From Gammaproteobacteria bacterium (GTDB lineage Bacteria > Pseudomonadota > Gammaproteobacteria > Burkholderiales > Rhodocyclaceae), in contig JAHJEO010000027.1 of the NCBI GenBank assembly GCA_018825305.1, forward strand, positions 1 to 64,000: 64,000 bases of DNA. Reading direction: 5' to 3'. How positions within the stretch are numbered: position 1 is the stretch's first letter; each line of letters starts with the position of its first letter. The notes beneath the pieces are model-generated. The model worked only from the letters and a program-made list of their open reading frames with translations, had not been told where the DNA came from and did no database searches. This document shows, one piece after another, positions 38,680 to 47,286 of the stretch. A program made the translations under genes and the position numbers.

Positions 38680-39738
38680 ATGAACCACAAATTGAGACTG
38701 CTCGCCGCCGCCCTGCCGCTGGCCTTTGCCGCCACCGCCCACGCCGTCGAAGAGGCAAAGAAGGATGCCGCACCGACGCCGGACTGGTCGTGGACCGCCC
38801 ACGTCGATGTCAATAGCGCCTACTACCTGCGCGGCATCACCAATACCTACGGCAACAACAAATGGATCGACGGCGCCCCCGCCGCCTATGGCAACCGCGG
38901 CGGCGCCAAGGCGGCGAACGGCGCGGGCGATGCCCCGGAATCGCGCGATCCGGCCCTGCAATGGGGCTTCGACGTCAATCACAGCAGCGGCTTCTATCTC
39001 GGCTACTGGGGATCCCAGCTGACCTATTCCTACGATCGCGTCGGCAAGTCCTTCGATACCTATCGCTCGACGGCACTGGCGACGGCGGGTACCGTTGCCG
39101 CCAAGCGCGCCGCCGCGGGCGCGGCGGTAACCGCGCTGAATCCGGCGCCATTCACCTATTACAGCAACAGCACCTCCATCGAAAACGATCTTTACGGCGG
39201 TTATGCGGGCAAGGTCGGCGAGCTCGGCTACAACATCGGCCTGACGTATTACGTCTATTCCGACGGCACGCATTCGAACGCGCCCGAAAGCAAGTTGGCG
39301 CTCAGCTACGGCGAGTTCGGTGCCGCTGCCCAGACCCTGCTCGAGGACACCATCTGGGGCAACAAGGGCGACACCTACTGGACCGCGACCTGGACCAAGC
39401 CCCTGCCCTACGACCTGACCTTCACGGCCAACCTTGGCTACTACACCTATACCAAGGACGGCACCTACCTCGGCTCCAACGATCCGCTGGGCAGTTGCGG
39501 CGCCAACACCTACTTCTTCGTCAATGGCTGCTACCTCAGCGTGAAGTCCGACGGCGTCACCGCCAATCCCGACGCCCACGCCATCAGCGGCGGCTTCCGC
39601 CACCTGATCCTGGGCGTTTCCCAGCCGATCGGCGCGACCGGGCTGACCTGGAATGCCCAGGCGATAATCGGCGGAGTCAACCGCTTCAACGTCAGGCAGG
39701 ACGACAAGGTCACCGCCGGTATCAGCTACGCCTTCTGA
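38680..39738 (+). CDS. TorF family putative outer-membrane porin
   Basis: 352-residue beta-barrel protein with a signal peptide (LLAAALPLAFAATAHA). It has WSWTAHVDVNSAYYLRGITN, typical of the TorF (Gcw_chp) family, many alternating aromatic strands and a C-terminal Phe for BAM recognition. Two Cys in GSCGANTYFFVNGCY may form a loop disulfide. Likely passes small solutes through the outer membrane; substrate unknown. Preceded by a sigma-54 promoter, so probably controlled by nitrogen, carbon or another enhancer-linked signal, and followed by a strong terminator. Confidence 0.85.
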   Translation: MNHKLRLLAAALPLAFAATAHAVEEAKKDAAPTPDWSWTAHVDVNSAYYLRGITNTYGNNKWIDGAPAAYGNRGGAKAANGAGDAPESRDPALQWGFDVNHSSGFYLGYWGSQLTYSYDRVGKSFDTYRSTALATAGTVAAKRAAAGAAVTALNPAPFTYYSNSTSIENDLYGGYAGKVGELGYNIGLTYYVYSDGTHSNAPESKLALSYGEFGAAAQTLLEDTIWGNKGDTYWTATWTKPLPYDLTFTANLGYYTYTKDGTYLGSNDPLGSCGANTYFFVNGCYLSVKSDGVTANPDAHAISGGFRHLILGVSQPIGATGLTWNAQAIIGGVNRFNVRQDDKVTAGISYAF

Positions 39739-39783
39739 TCCGCCGCTTTCTCCCCCCGCGACGATCCCCCGATCGCGCGTTCG

Positions 39784-39810
39784 ACGCCGGGCCAGGCCCG
39801 GCGTTTTTTT
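39784..39810 (+). terminator. Rho-independent terminator of the porin gene
   Basis: ACGCCGGG pairs with CCCGGCGT around a 5-nt loop, followed directly by seven T residues. Confidence 0.9.
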
Positions 39811-39812
39811 GT

Positions 39813-40556
39813 CTACCGCTGGCGCGGCGAATGGGGGATTTCGTGGGGCGATTGATGCCTGGCGGCACCGGCGCCGACCGCCGCAACATCGGCATCGAGG
39901 CGCAGGCGCAGTTCCTGCGGTTCGCCCAGGGCCGCGGGCCACGACGGCAGCCGCCCCGACAGGCCCAAACCGCTGCCCAGCCCGAGCACGCCCATCAGGG
40001 CCCCGGCCAGCGCCACCGGCTTGAAACGCGCACCGGCCCAGAACGCCGCCCACTCGGCGCGGCGCCGTGCCGCCACCGCCGACTTTTCCTCGATCGCGGC
40101 CTGGCGCCGCGCTTCGGCTGCGGCGGTGGCACGGGCCGCCGCCTCGGCTTTCTCGTTCGCGGCCTGCTCGGCCGCGTGCTCGGCCGCGAGCCGCTTTTCC
40201 GCTGCCTCGCGCGCCGCAATGTCGGCCGCTTCGCGCGCCGCGGCTTCGCGCGCCGCTTCGAGATCGACGCTGCGGCGGTCGATGGCCGTCAGTTCCAGCT
40301 TGCGCTCGGCGTCGCACAGGGCTTCGGCCTGGGCCGCCAGCGTGCGCTCGGAACGGGCGCGGATCTCCGCCAGCGCGCGCGCCTCGGCCTCGGCCAGTTC
40401 CTGCGCCTTCATCTCGACCAGTCGCGCCGTGTTGCTGCCGATGCGCCCACGCGCCTCGGTCTCGGCTTCGGCATTCGCCGCCGCCTGATCCTGCGCATAC
40501 TGGGTGGCCAGCCGCGTCTCTTCAGCCTGCCTCAGGTCTCGCATCAGCTTGCTCAT
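39813..40556 (-). CDS. Alanine/glutamate-rich coiled-coil protein with one membrane segment
   Basis: 247-residue protein. Residues 1-165 are almost entirely Ala, Glu, Arg and Gln in heptad-like order (for example AREAAAREAADIAAREAAEK), predicting a long coiled coil. A hydrophobic segment (FKPVALAGALMGVLGLGSGLGLSG) follows, then a short Pro/His/Arg tail. No family recognised. A copy of the dispersed repeat (40064-40087) encodes KSAVAARR at the end of the coil. It converges on the porin terminator. It could be a membrane-tethered structural or TolA-like protein; this is weak inference. Confidence 0.55.
   Translation of the reverse strand: MSKLMRDLRQAEETRLATQYAQDQAAANAEAETEARGRIGSNTARLVEMKAQELAEAEARALAEIRARSERTLAAQAEALCDAERKLELTAIDRRSVDLEAAREAAAREAADIAAREAAEKRLAAEHAAEQAANEKAEAAARATAAAEARRQAAIEEKSAVAARRRAEWAAFWAGARFKPVALAGALMGVLGLGSGLGLSGRLPSWPAALGEPQELRLRLDADVAAVGAGAARHQSPHEIPHSPRQR
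40064..40087 (+). repeat. Dispersed 25-bp coding repeat, copy 9
   Basis: One mismatch to consensus (CACCGCC for CAGCGCC). On the minus strand it reads KSAVAARR, a further reading frame for the element. Confidence 0.75.
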
Positions 40557-40642
40557 CCGGAAATCCCGCTGTTGATGGCCACTGCCGGCGATTCTATGGA
40601 ATAGCCGGCAGGGCCAAAGCGTCGAAAAGGTAGAATTCCTCC

Positions 40643-41005
40643 ATGGTTACCGCCGCCGATGCCCCTCCGGATTCACCCCTGCTCGTGCTGACCAATCTTC
40701 CCGACGGCGATACCGCCCGTGCCCTTGCCCAGCACTTGGTCGAGGCGCAACTGGCGGCCTGCGCGAACATCCTCGCCCCCTGCCGCTCGGTCTATCGCTG
40801 GGACGGCGGCATCGAGGACGCTACGGAGGTACCGCTGCTGCTCAAGACCACGGCGGCGCGCTACGCCGAACTCGAGGCCGCCATCAGCGCACGACATCCC
40901 TACGAACTTCCCGAGATCATCGCTGTCCCAATCAGCCACGGACTGCCGGGCTATCTCGCCTGGATCGCCACCGAAACCGCCACCGGAGACATTTCTTCAT
41001 GCTGA
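40643..41005 (+). CDS. cutA: Divalent-cation tolerance protein CutA1
   Basis: 120-residue CutA1-like trimeric protein: LVLTNLPDGDTARALAQHLVEAQLAACANI, YRWDGGIEDATEVPLLLKT and RHPYELPEIIAVPI are all present. Linked genetically to copper tolerance and to the adjacent dsbD in many proteobacteria, which is also the order here. The stop overlaps dsbD. Confidence 0.93.
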   Translation: MVTAADAPPDSPLLVLTNLPDGDTARALAQHLVEAQLAACANILAPCRSVYRWDGGIEDATEVPLLLKTTAARYAELEAAISARHPYELPEIIAVPISHGLPGYLAWIATETATGDISSC

Positions 41006-42795
41006 TGCGCCTGTTGCTTCCCCTGCTGCTGTGGTTGGCGGCAGGATTCTCACTTGCCGCCGGGGAGCCGCTCGAACCCGAGCAGGCCTTCAGGTTCTCG
41101 GCCCGCGCCATCGATTCGCGCACCATCGAGGCCCGCTGGCAGATCGATCCCGCCTATTACATGTATCGCGAGAAGTTCAAGTTCGCGCTGGAGCCGGCAA
41201 CAGCCACGCTCGGCGCGCCGGCCTTCCCCAAGGGCGAGATCCACGACGACGAGAGCTTCGGCAAGGTCGAGACCTATCGCAATGAGGTGAAAATCCTGTT
41301 GCCGGTCGAGGGTGCCGCCCCCGGCGACACGCTGACACTCAAGGTCAGTTCGCAGGGCTGCTGGGACAAGGGCGTCTGCTACCCGCCGATGCCGCAGCAG
41401 GCGAAAGTCACGCTGGCCGCCGCCAGTGCCACGCCGGCTTCGGACACGGCGAGCAGCGCCGCCGTGCCGCCGGCACCGACTGCCGCCACCCCCGCCGCCG
41501 CCGACGAAACCAGCCAGATCGCCGGCATCCTCAAGGGCGCCAGCTTCTGGGTCGCCATCGCCACTTTCTTCGGCTTCGGCCTGCTGCTGTCCTTCACGCC
41601 CTGCGTCTTCCCCATGGTGCCCATCCTCTCCGGCATCATCGTGAACCACGGCCACGCAGTCACCCACGCCCGCGCCTTCACGCTTTCCACCGCCTACGTG
41701 CTGGGCATGGCACTGACCTACGCCGCCGTCGGCGTGGCCGCCGGCTTCTCCGGCACCCTGCTGTCCGCCGCGCTGCAGAACGCCTGGGTGCTCGGCGGCT
41801 TCGCCCTGGTGTTCGTGGCGCTGGCGCTGTCGATGTTCGGCTTCTACGAACTGCAGCTGCCCTCGGGGCTGCAGTCGCGCCTGTCGGCAACCGCCAACAA
41901 GCAGGGCGGCAGCCTCGGCGCCATCGCCCTGATGGGCGCGCTCTCGGCGCTCATCGTCGGCCCCTGCGTCGCCGCGCCGCTGGCCGGCGCCCTGCTCTAC
42001 ATCGCCCAGACCCGCGACGCCTGGCTCGGCGGCTGGGCGCTGTTCTCGCTGGCGCTGGGCATGGGCGCGCCGCTGATCCTGGTCGGCGTCTTCTCGCGCT
42101 CGCTGCTGCCCAAGACCGGGCCGTGGATGAACGCGGTGAGCCGCTTCTTCGGCGTGCTGCTGCTGGCCACCGCGCTGTGGCTGGTCTCTCCCGTGATCCC
42201 GGCGTGGCTCAACATGCTGGGCTGGGCCGCGCTGATGATCGTGCCGGCCATCTACATGCATGCGCTCGATCCGCTGGCGGCGAACGCCTCGGGCTGGCAG
42301 CGCCTGTGGAAGGGCGTCGGCGTGGCGCTCTTGATCGGCGGCGGCGCGGTGCTGGTCGGCCTGCTCGGCGGCGCCCGCGACCCGTTGCAGCCGCTGTCCT
42401 TCCTGCGTGGCGGCGCCGCTGCCGCCGTGGCGCCAGCGCCGACTTTTCAGCGCGTCGCCTCGGTTGCCGAACTCGACGAACGGCTCAAATCCGCCGGCCG
42501 GCCGGTGATGCTCGACTTCTACGCCGACTGGTGCGTCAGCTGCAAGGAGATGGAGAAATTCACCTTCGCTGATCCCAAGGTCGCGGCGCAGATGGGTCGC
42601 ATGCTGCTGCTCAAGGCAGACGTCACCGCCAACAACGAGGACGACAAGGCCCTGCTCAAGCGCTTCGGCCTGTTCGGCCCGCCCGGCATCATCTTCTTCG
42701 ACGCCAAGGGGGTCGAGCGCCCCGAATTGCGCGTGGTCGGCTACCAGCCGCCCGGGCAGTTCCTGCCGACCGTCGAGCGCAGCCTGGCGAACTGA
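40999..42795 (+). CDS. dsbD: Thiol:disulfide interchange protein DsbD
   Basis: 598-residue transmembrane reductase that passes electrons from cytoplasmic thioredoxin to periplasmic proteins. It has a signal peptide and an N-terminal DsbD-alpha domain with Cys in GCWDKGVCYPP. Eight-helix membrane core with SFTPCVFPMVPIL and GPCVAAPLAG. A C-terminal thioredoxin-like domain has ADWCVSCKEME. Both linkers that join these domains contain repeat-derived sequence: VPPAPTA after alpha (41461-41481) and VAPAPTF before gamma (42424-42447). Confidence 0.95.
   Translation: MLMRLLLPLLLWLAAGFSLAAGEPLEPEQAFRFSARAIDSRTIEARWQIDPAYYMYREKFKFALEPATATLGAPAFPKGEIHDDESFGKVETYRNEVKILLPVEGAAPGDTLTLKVSSQGCWDKGVCYPPMPQQAKVTLAAASATPASDTASSAAVPPAPTAATPAAADETSQIAGILKGASFWVAIATFFGFGLLLSFTPCVFPMVPILSGIIVNHGHAVTHARAFTLSTAYVLGMALTYAAVGVAAGFSGTLLSAALQNAWVLGGFALVFVALALSMFGFYELQLPSGLQSRLSATANKQGGSLGAIALMGALSALIVGPCVAAPLAGALLYIAQTRDAWLGGWALFSLALGMGAPLILVGVFSRSLLPKTGPWMNAVSRFFGVLLLATALWLVSPVIPAWLNMLGWAALMIVPAIYMHALDPLAANASGWQRLWKGVGVALLIGGGAVLVGLLGGARDPLQPLSFLRGGAAAAVAPAPTFQRVASVAELDERLKSAGRPVMLDFYADWCVSCKEMEKFTFADPKVAAQMGRMLLLKADVTANNEDDKALLKRFGLFGPPGIIFFDAKGVERPELRVVGYQPPGQFLPTVERSLAN
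41461..41481 (+). repeat. Dispersed coding repeat, partial copy 10
   Basis: The first 21 bases match with two mismatches but the T-tract is absent. Reads VPPAPTA in the first DsbD linker, so it may be a decayed copy or Ala/Pro-rich linker convergence. Confidence 0.4.
42424..42447 (+). repeat. Dispersed 25-bp coding repeat, copy 11
   Basis: One mismatch to consensus. Reads AVAPAPTF in the linker just before the C-terminal thioredoxin-like domain of DsbD. Confidence 0.85.
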
Positions 42796-42816
42796 CCACG
42801 CCAGGGCCATGATATT

Positions 42817-42850
42817 CTTACCCTGCAGGCATCGATAGATACGGGGTAAG
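42817..42850 (+). promoter_or_regulatory. Inverted repeat before vapBC, candidate autoregulatory operator
   Basis: CTTACCC (42817-42823) and GGGTAAG (42844-42850) are exact inverted arms separated by 20 bp, just upstream of the antitoxin gene. VapB-type proteins repress their own operon through such sites. Confidence 0.4.
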
Positions 42851-42853
42851 GCA

Positions 42854-43066
42854 ATGGACGCAACAGCGACGCTATCAAGCAAATATCAGATTTCCATCCC
42901 CAAGGCCGTCCGCGATGAACAGCATTGGGAAGCAGGGCAGGAGTTCGTGTTCATTCCCAAGGGCGCGGGAGTGCTGCTGATGCCCGTGCCCGGACTCAAG
43001 CAGCTCGCCGGGCTCGCCAGTGGCGCCAATTCCAAGGGGTATCGTGACCGCCGGGATCGTTACTGA
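42854..43066 (+). CDS. vapB: VapB-like antitoxin, SpoVT/AbrB fold
   Basis: 70-residue swapped-hairpin DNA-binding protein (TLSSKYQISIPKAVRDEQHWEAGQEFVFIP) with a C-terminal toxin-binding tail. Its stop overlaps the PIN-domain gene (TGATG), the usual antitoxin-toxin coupling. It neutralises the toxin and probably represses the operon. Confidence 0.88.
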   Translation: MDATATLSSKYQISIPKAVRDEQHWEAGQEFVFIPKGAGVLLMPVPGLKQLAGLASGANSKGYRDRRDRY

Positions 43067-43464
43067 TGCGGGTCGTCGACACTTCCGTCTGGATCGAATG
43101 GCTGATCGGCAGCCCGTTGCGGAAGCGGCTTGAAAAGGAAATCCCCGACAAGTCCCAGTGCGTTGTCCCGACGATCGTCCAGCTGGAACTGGCTAAATGG
43201 CTTGCCCGCGAGCTCGGCGAGGATCAGGCGGACCAGATGATCGCCTATACGCAGAAGTGCGTGGTGGCCCCGCTGGACACTCGCGTCGCGCTACGCGCCG
43301 CCGAGGTGCATCGCCAGCACAAACTGGCTACCGCCGACGCCGTGGTCTATGCAACAGCGCTGGAGTACGGCTCAGAATTGCTCAGTTGCGACGCGCACTT
43401 CGAGAAGCTGCCGGGAGTGGTGTTCGTGCCCAAGAAAGCCGGGAACCCGCGGTCGCCAGGCTGA
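43066..43464 (+). CDS. vapC: VapC-like PIN-domain toxin ribonuclease
   Basis: 132-residue PIN nuclease. The acidic metal-binding set is visible as Asp5 (VVDTS), Glu41 (QLELAKW), Asp91 (TADAVVYA) and Asp109 (SCDAHF). VapC enzymes cut tRNA or rRNA and stop translation when the antitoxin is lost. The module sits between dsbD and ribE and looks intact. Confidence 0.88.
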   Translation: MRVVDTSVWIEWLIGSPLRKRLEKEIPDKSQCVVPTIVQLELAKWLARELGEDQADQMIAYTQKCVVAPLDTRVALRAAEVHRQHKLATADAVVYATALEYGSELLSCDAHFEKLPGVVFVPKKAGNPRSPG

Positions 43465-43529
43465 ACCGGTCACCAGCGGTTCCATTTGCCACACGCTTGT
43501 TTGACTTTTCACTCACTGAGGAATACCCC

Positions 43530-44117
43530 ATGTTCACCGGCATCGTCGCCGCCACCGGCAAGATCACCCACCTGCAGCCGCTCGAAAAGGGCCTGCGCCT
43601 GACCGTCACGGCGCCCGGCCTCAAACTGGCCGACGTCGCCATCGGCGATTCCATCGCCCACAACGGCGTCTGCCTCACCGTCATCGCCAAGAAGAAAGGC
43701 AGCTACCAGGTCGATGTCTCGCGCGAGACGCTGGACTGCACCGTCGGCCTCGACCTGCCGAACGGCGAACTCAATCTGGAAAAGGCGATGCGCCTGTCCG
43801 ACTTCATCGGCGGCCATCTCGTCTCGGGCCACGTCGATGGCGTCGGCGAGGTGCTGAAGTTCGAGCCGGTCGGCGAATCGCACGAACTGGTGATCAAGGC
43901 GCCGAAAGGCCTGGCGAAATACATCGCGCGCAAGGGCTCGATCACCGTCGATGGCGTTTCGCTCACCACCAACAAGGTCAAGGGGCGCAGCTTTTCGATC
44001 AACCTGATCCCGCACACCGTCGAGGTCACCACGCTCAAGCGCCTCGGCGCCGGCGCACGTGTGAACCTGGAAGTTGACCTGATCGCCCGCTACGTCGAGC
44101 GCATGTTGGCGCGCTAG
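43530..44117 (+). CDS. ribE: Riboflavin synthase, alpha subunit
   Basis: 195-residue enzyme that dismutates two lumazines into riboflavin. Two lumazine-binding repeats are visible: MFTGIVAATGKI with IAHNGVCLTV, and SGHVDGVGEV with ITVDGVSLTTNKV. The start with GAGGAA upstream is chosen over a longer frame that overlaps vapC. No FMN riboswitch was seen in the 65-bp gap. Ahead of the rib cluster, separated by the lpxR-like gene. Confidence 0.95.
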   Translation: MFTGIVAATGKITHLQPLEKGLRLTVTAPGLKLADVAIGDSIAHNGVCLTVIAKKKGSYQVDVSRETLDCTVGLDLPNGELNLEKAMRLSDFIGGHLVSGHVDGVGEVLKFEPVGESHELVIKAPKGLAKYIARKGSITVDGVSLTTNKVKGRSFSINLIPHTVEVTTLKRLGAGARVNLEVDLIARYVERMLAR

Positions 44118-44148
44118 CGGCCGCACCCGTTTCGATTCCGTAACAATC

Positions 44149-45177
44149 ATGGCAACCGCTACACGGCCGGCCCGGGCGGCGGCCCTGCGTTTCGCCGCCG
44201 CGCTACTGCTCGCCGTCGCGGCCCTGCCGGCCGCCGCAGCACCGTTCAAGCTGAAGAAGCCGCCGGAGGGCAGCGAAGTGCAGGTCTTCATCGAGAACGA
44301 CATGCTCGCCCGCACCGACCGTTACTACACCAACGGCATCAAGATCGGCCTCGGCCTGCCTTTCGAGATTCTGCAGACACCGGCGGCCGAAGTCCTGCGC
44401 GGCCTCGATCCTGACGGCGGCGAGGACATCCACGTCGGCCTCTTCCTCGGCCAGAACATGTACACGCCGCGCGACATCACCATCGCGGCGGCGCAGCCGA
44501 ACGACCGGCCGTGGGCGGCCTGGCTCTACCTCGGCGGCGTCGCCCAGCGCGCCCGCGGCAACCGCCTCGACACGGTGGAGCTCGACCTCGGCGTGGTCGG
44601 CCGCGCCGCGCTGGGGGAGCCGGTGCAGAAGGCCTGGCACCGCCTGATCGACGTCAAGCAGCCGCGCGGCTGGGACAACCAGGGGCCGACCGAAGCGGCC
44701 GCCATGCTCTCCTACCTGCAAAAGCGCCGCTACGGCAACGACAGCATTGATATCGTCGCCCACGGCGGCGCGACCGTTGGCACGGTACTGACGCAGGCGC
44801 GCGCCGGGCTTCTGTTGCGGCTGGGCGAGCGCCTGAGCGGCTTCGGCCCCGACACCATCGAGCCGGGCGGCGCCATGCTGCACGGCACCCGCGCCCAGGG
44901 CGCCCCGGAGCCCGGCGGCGTCGCCTGGTATGTCTTCGCCGGCTTCGACCATCGCCTGGTGGCGCACAACATCTTCCTCGATGGCCCGGTATTCCACGAC
45001 GGGCCAAAGGTGAAACGGCACAACCATGTCCGTGACCTGATGCTCGGCGCCAGCGTGCGCGTCAACCGGGCGCGCTTTTCCTGGACGCGCGTCGAGCGCA
45101 GCGAGGAATTCCACACCGCCGCCGGCGGTGGCGGCACCCAGCGCTTCGATTCGCTCAACCTCGGCTTCGAGTTCTAG
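44149..45177 (+). CDS. lpxR: Lipid A deacylase LpxR family protein
   Basis: 342-residue outer-membrane protein with signal peptide (FAAALLLAVAALPAAA). The LpxR/DUF2219 core is present: FIENDMLARTDRYYTNGIKIGL, the GQNMYTPRDI loop and HGGATVGT, whose His corresponds in position to the catalytic His of LpxR. It ends in an aromatic (GFEF) for barrel insertion. LpxR removes the 3'-acyloxyacyl group from lipid A, so a role in LPS remodelling is likely. It separates ribE from ribBA. Confidence 0.82.
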   Translation: MATATRPARAAALRFAAALLLAVAALPAAAAPFKLKKPPEGSEVQVFIENDMLARTDRYYTNGIKIGLGLPFEILQTPAAEVLRGLDPDGGEDIHVGLFLGQNMYTPRDITIAAAQPNDRPWAAWLYLGGVAQRARGNRLDTVELDLGVVGRAALGEPVQKAWHRLIDVKQPRGWDNQGPTEAAAMLSYLQKRRYGNDSIDIVAHGGATVGTVLTQARAGLLLRLGERLSGFGPDTIEPGGAMLHGTRAQGAPEPGGVAWYVFAGFDHRLVAHNIFLDGPVFHDGPKVKRHNHVRDLMLGASVRVNRARFSWTRVERSEEFHTAAGGGGTQRFDSLNLGFEF

Positions 45178-45248
45178 CCGCCGATGCGTCGGCCATGAAA
45201 GAGTAGAATGCTCGACCCCATCAGCAAAGCCGCCAACAGCGCCCCGCC

Positions 45249-46349
45249 ATGAGCATCAGTTCCGTACAAGACATCGTCGCCGACCTCCGCGCCGGAAAAA
45301 TGGTCATCCTCGTCGACGAGGAAGACCGCGAAAACGAGGGCGATCTCGTCATCGCCGCCGAGCACTGCACGGCGGAAGCCATCAACTTCATGGCCAAGCA
45401 TGGCCGCGGCCTGATCTGCCTGACGCTGACCGAAGCGCGCTGCCGCCAGCTCGACCTGCCGCTGATGGTGCGCGACAACAAGACGCCGCACGGTACCGCC
45501 TTCACCATGTCGATCGAGGCGGCCGAGGGCGTCACCACAGGCATCTCGGCCCACGACCGCGCCCGCACGGTGCAGGCCGCCGTGGCCAGGGCCGCCAAGC
45601 CGGCCGACATCATCCAGCCCGGCCACATCTTCCCGCTGATGGCGCAGAACGGCGGCGTGCTGGTGCGCGCCGGCCATACCGAGGCGGGCTGCGACTTCGC
45701 CCAGATGGCAGGCCTGGAACCGGCATCGGTGATCTGCGAGATCCTCAAGGACGACGGCACCATGGCGCGCCTGCCCGACCTGGTCGAGTTCGCCGCCGCG
45801 CACAAGCTCAAGATCGGCACCATCCGCGACCTGATCCATTATCGTTCCGAGAACGAAAAGCTGGTCGAGTGCGTCGCCGACAAGGAGATCGCCTGCAGCC
45901 ACGGCAGCTTCCGCCTGCGCGCCTATGAGGACAAGACCAGCGGCGAAGTGCATCTGGCGCTGACCCAGGGCGAGATTCGCGCCGACGCCGAAACGCTGGT
46001 TCGGGTGCATGAGCCGATCTCGGTGCTCGATTTCCTCGACTGCGCCAGCCACCGCCACAGCTTCAGCGTCGATCAGGCGATGGCCGCGATCGCCAAGGCC
46101 AAGAGCGGCGTGATCGTGCTGCTGCATCGCAAGGAAACCGGCGACGACCTGCTCGCCAACCTGAAAAGCGAAGAGGAACGCCCCGCCGCCAAGTGGGACC
46201 CGCGCCTCTACGGGATCGGCGCGCAGATCCTGCGCGAACTCGGCGTCGGCAAGATGCGCCTGATGGCCAGCCCGCGCAAGATGCCCAGCATGGCCGGCTT
46301 CGGCCTCGAAGTCTGCAGCTATCTTTCTCCCGACGAAGCCAAGGCATAA
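45249..46349 (+). CDS. ribBA: 3,4-dihydroxy-2-butanone-4-phosphate synthase fused to a degenerate GTP cyclohydrolase II domain
   Basis: 366 residues. Residues 1-200 form an intact RibB domain ([46 protein letters not shown]) that makes the four-carbon riboflavin precursor. The C-terminal half has the RibA fold ([19 protein letters not shown]) but lacks the zinc-binding C-x10-C-x-C motif. At the expected place it reads [17 protein letters not shown]. Cyclohydrolase activity is therefore unlikely, as in other betaproteobacterial RibBA proteins, and a separate ribA is expected elsewhere. Confidence 0.9.
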   Translation: MSISSVQDIVADLRAGKMVILVDEEDRENEGDLVIAAEHCTAEAINFMAKHGRGLICLTLTEARCRQLDLPLMVRDNKTPHGTAFTMSIEAAEGVTTGISAHDRARTVQAAVARAAKPADIIQPGHIFPLMAQNGGVLVRAGHTEAGCDFAQMAGLEPASVICEILKDDGTMARLPDLVEFAAAHKLKIGTIRDLIHYRSENEKLVECVADKEIACSHGSFRLRAYEDKTSGEVHLALTQGEIRADAETLVRVHEPISVLDFLDCASHRHSFSVDQAMAAIAKAKSGVIVLLHRKETGDDLLANLKSEEERPAAKWDPRLYGIGAQILRELGVGKMRLMASPRKMPSMAGFGLEVCSYLSPDEAKA

Positions 46350-46365
46350 GGAAGGAAAGCACACC

Positions 46366-46836
46366 ATGTCAAAGTGCCAGAACGTCCGTGAAATAGAACC
46401 CAGCCTCGATGGCGCTGGCCTGCGCGTCGGCGTCGTCATGAGCCGCTTCAACCGCGACATCGTCGATGGCCTGCTCTCGGCCTGCTGCCAGGAACTCGGC
46501 AAGCTCGGCGTTGCCCCCGAGAACGTCACCATGACCAGCGTGCCCGGCGCGCTGGAACTGCCGCTGGTGCTGCAGTCCATGGGGCAGAGCGGCAGGTTCG
46601 ACGCTTTGGTCGCACTCGGCAGCGTCGTGCGCGGCGAGACCTACCATTTCGAGGTGGTGTCCAATGAATCGGCGCGCGGCATCACCGACGCCCAGCTCGC
46701 CATGGGCGTCCCCATCGCCAACGGCGTGCTGACCACCGAGAATGACGACCAGGCACTGGCGCGCGTCTCGGTCAAGGGCGCGGAAGCCGCCCAAGCCGCC
46801 GTCGAAATGGCCAACCTGCTGAAGAACCTCAGGTGA
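46366..46836 (+). CDS. ribH: 6,7-dimethyl-8-ribityllumazine synthase
   Basis: 156-residue lumazine synthase. [29 protein letters not shown], the catalytic His in GETYHFEVV and [13 protein letters not shown] are present. Joins the RibB product and the pyrimidine to give lumazine. 17 bp after ribBA; the stop overlaps nusB (GTGA). Confidence 0.96.
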   Translation: MSKCQNVREIEPSLDGAGLRVGVVMSRFNRDIVDGLLSACCQELGKLGVAPENVTMTSVPGALELPLVLQSMGQSGRFDALVALGSVVRGETYHFEVVSNESARGITDAQLAMGVPIANGVLTTENDDQALARVSVKGAEAAQAAVEMANLLKNLR

Positions 46837-47267
46837 GCGCTGGCAAGTCACCTAGGCACAAAGCCCGCGAATTCGCGGTCCAGGGCCTCTACCAGTGGCA
46901 GGTCGGCGGTCAGGACGCCACCGCCATCCAGGTCCAGGCCGAGGGCGTTGCCGGATTCGACAAGGCCGACCGCGCGCTCTACGACGCACTGCTCGACGGC
47001 GTGCTCAGTGACAGCGACGCCCTGCGCGAACTGCTGACGCCCTTCATCGACCGCGCCTGGGAAGAAGTCTCGCCGATCGAGCGCGGCATCCTGCTGCTCG
47101 GCGCCTGCGAGCTCAAGCATCATCCCGAAACGCCCTACCGCGTCATCATCAACGAGGCCATCGAGCTGGCCAAGACCTACGGCGGCAGCGACGGCCACAA
47201 GTTCGTCAACGGCGTGCTCGACAAGCTGGCGCCGCAACTGCGCGCGGCGGAAGCCAAGCGACGCTGA
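46833..47267 (+). CDS. nusB: Transcription antitermination factor NusB
   Basis: 144-residue all-helical Nus[16 protein letters not shown] at the start, [13 protein letters not shown], and [29 protein letters not shown] near the end. Binds boxA RNA with NusE in rRNA antitermination. GTG start overlapping ribH, the classical rib-nusB arrangement. Confidence 0.96.
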   Translation: MSAGKSPRHKAREFAVQGLYQWQVGGQDATAIQVQAEGVAGFDKADRALYDALLDGVLSDSDALRELLTPFIDRAWEEVSPIERGILLLGACELKHHPETPYRVIINEAIELAKTYGGSDGHKFVNGVLDKLAPQLRAAEAKRR

Positions 47268-47286
47268 CCCGCGCAGCGGAGGCCGC

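Noticed and set aside
41050-42882. A 610-codon antisense frame over dsbD, and a 557-codon one over gabD (11111-12784)
   Set aside because: Both are high-GC shadows of well-recognised genes, with composition rich in Gly, Gln and Arg and no motifs.
43465-45248. FMN riboswitch near the riboflavin genes
   Set aside because: The gaps before ribE (65 bp) and ribBA (71 bp) are too short and lack the conserved RFN elements.
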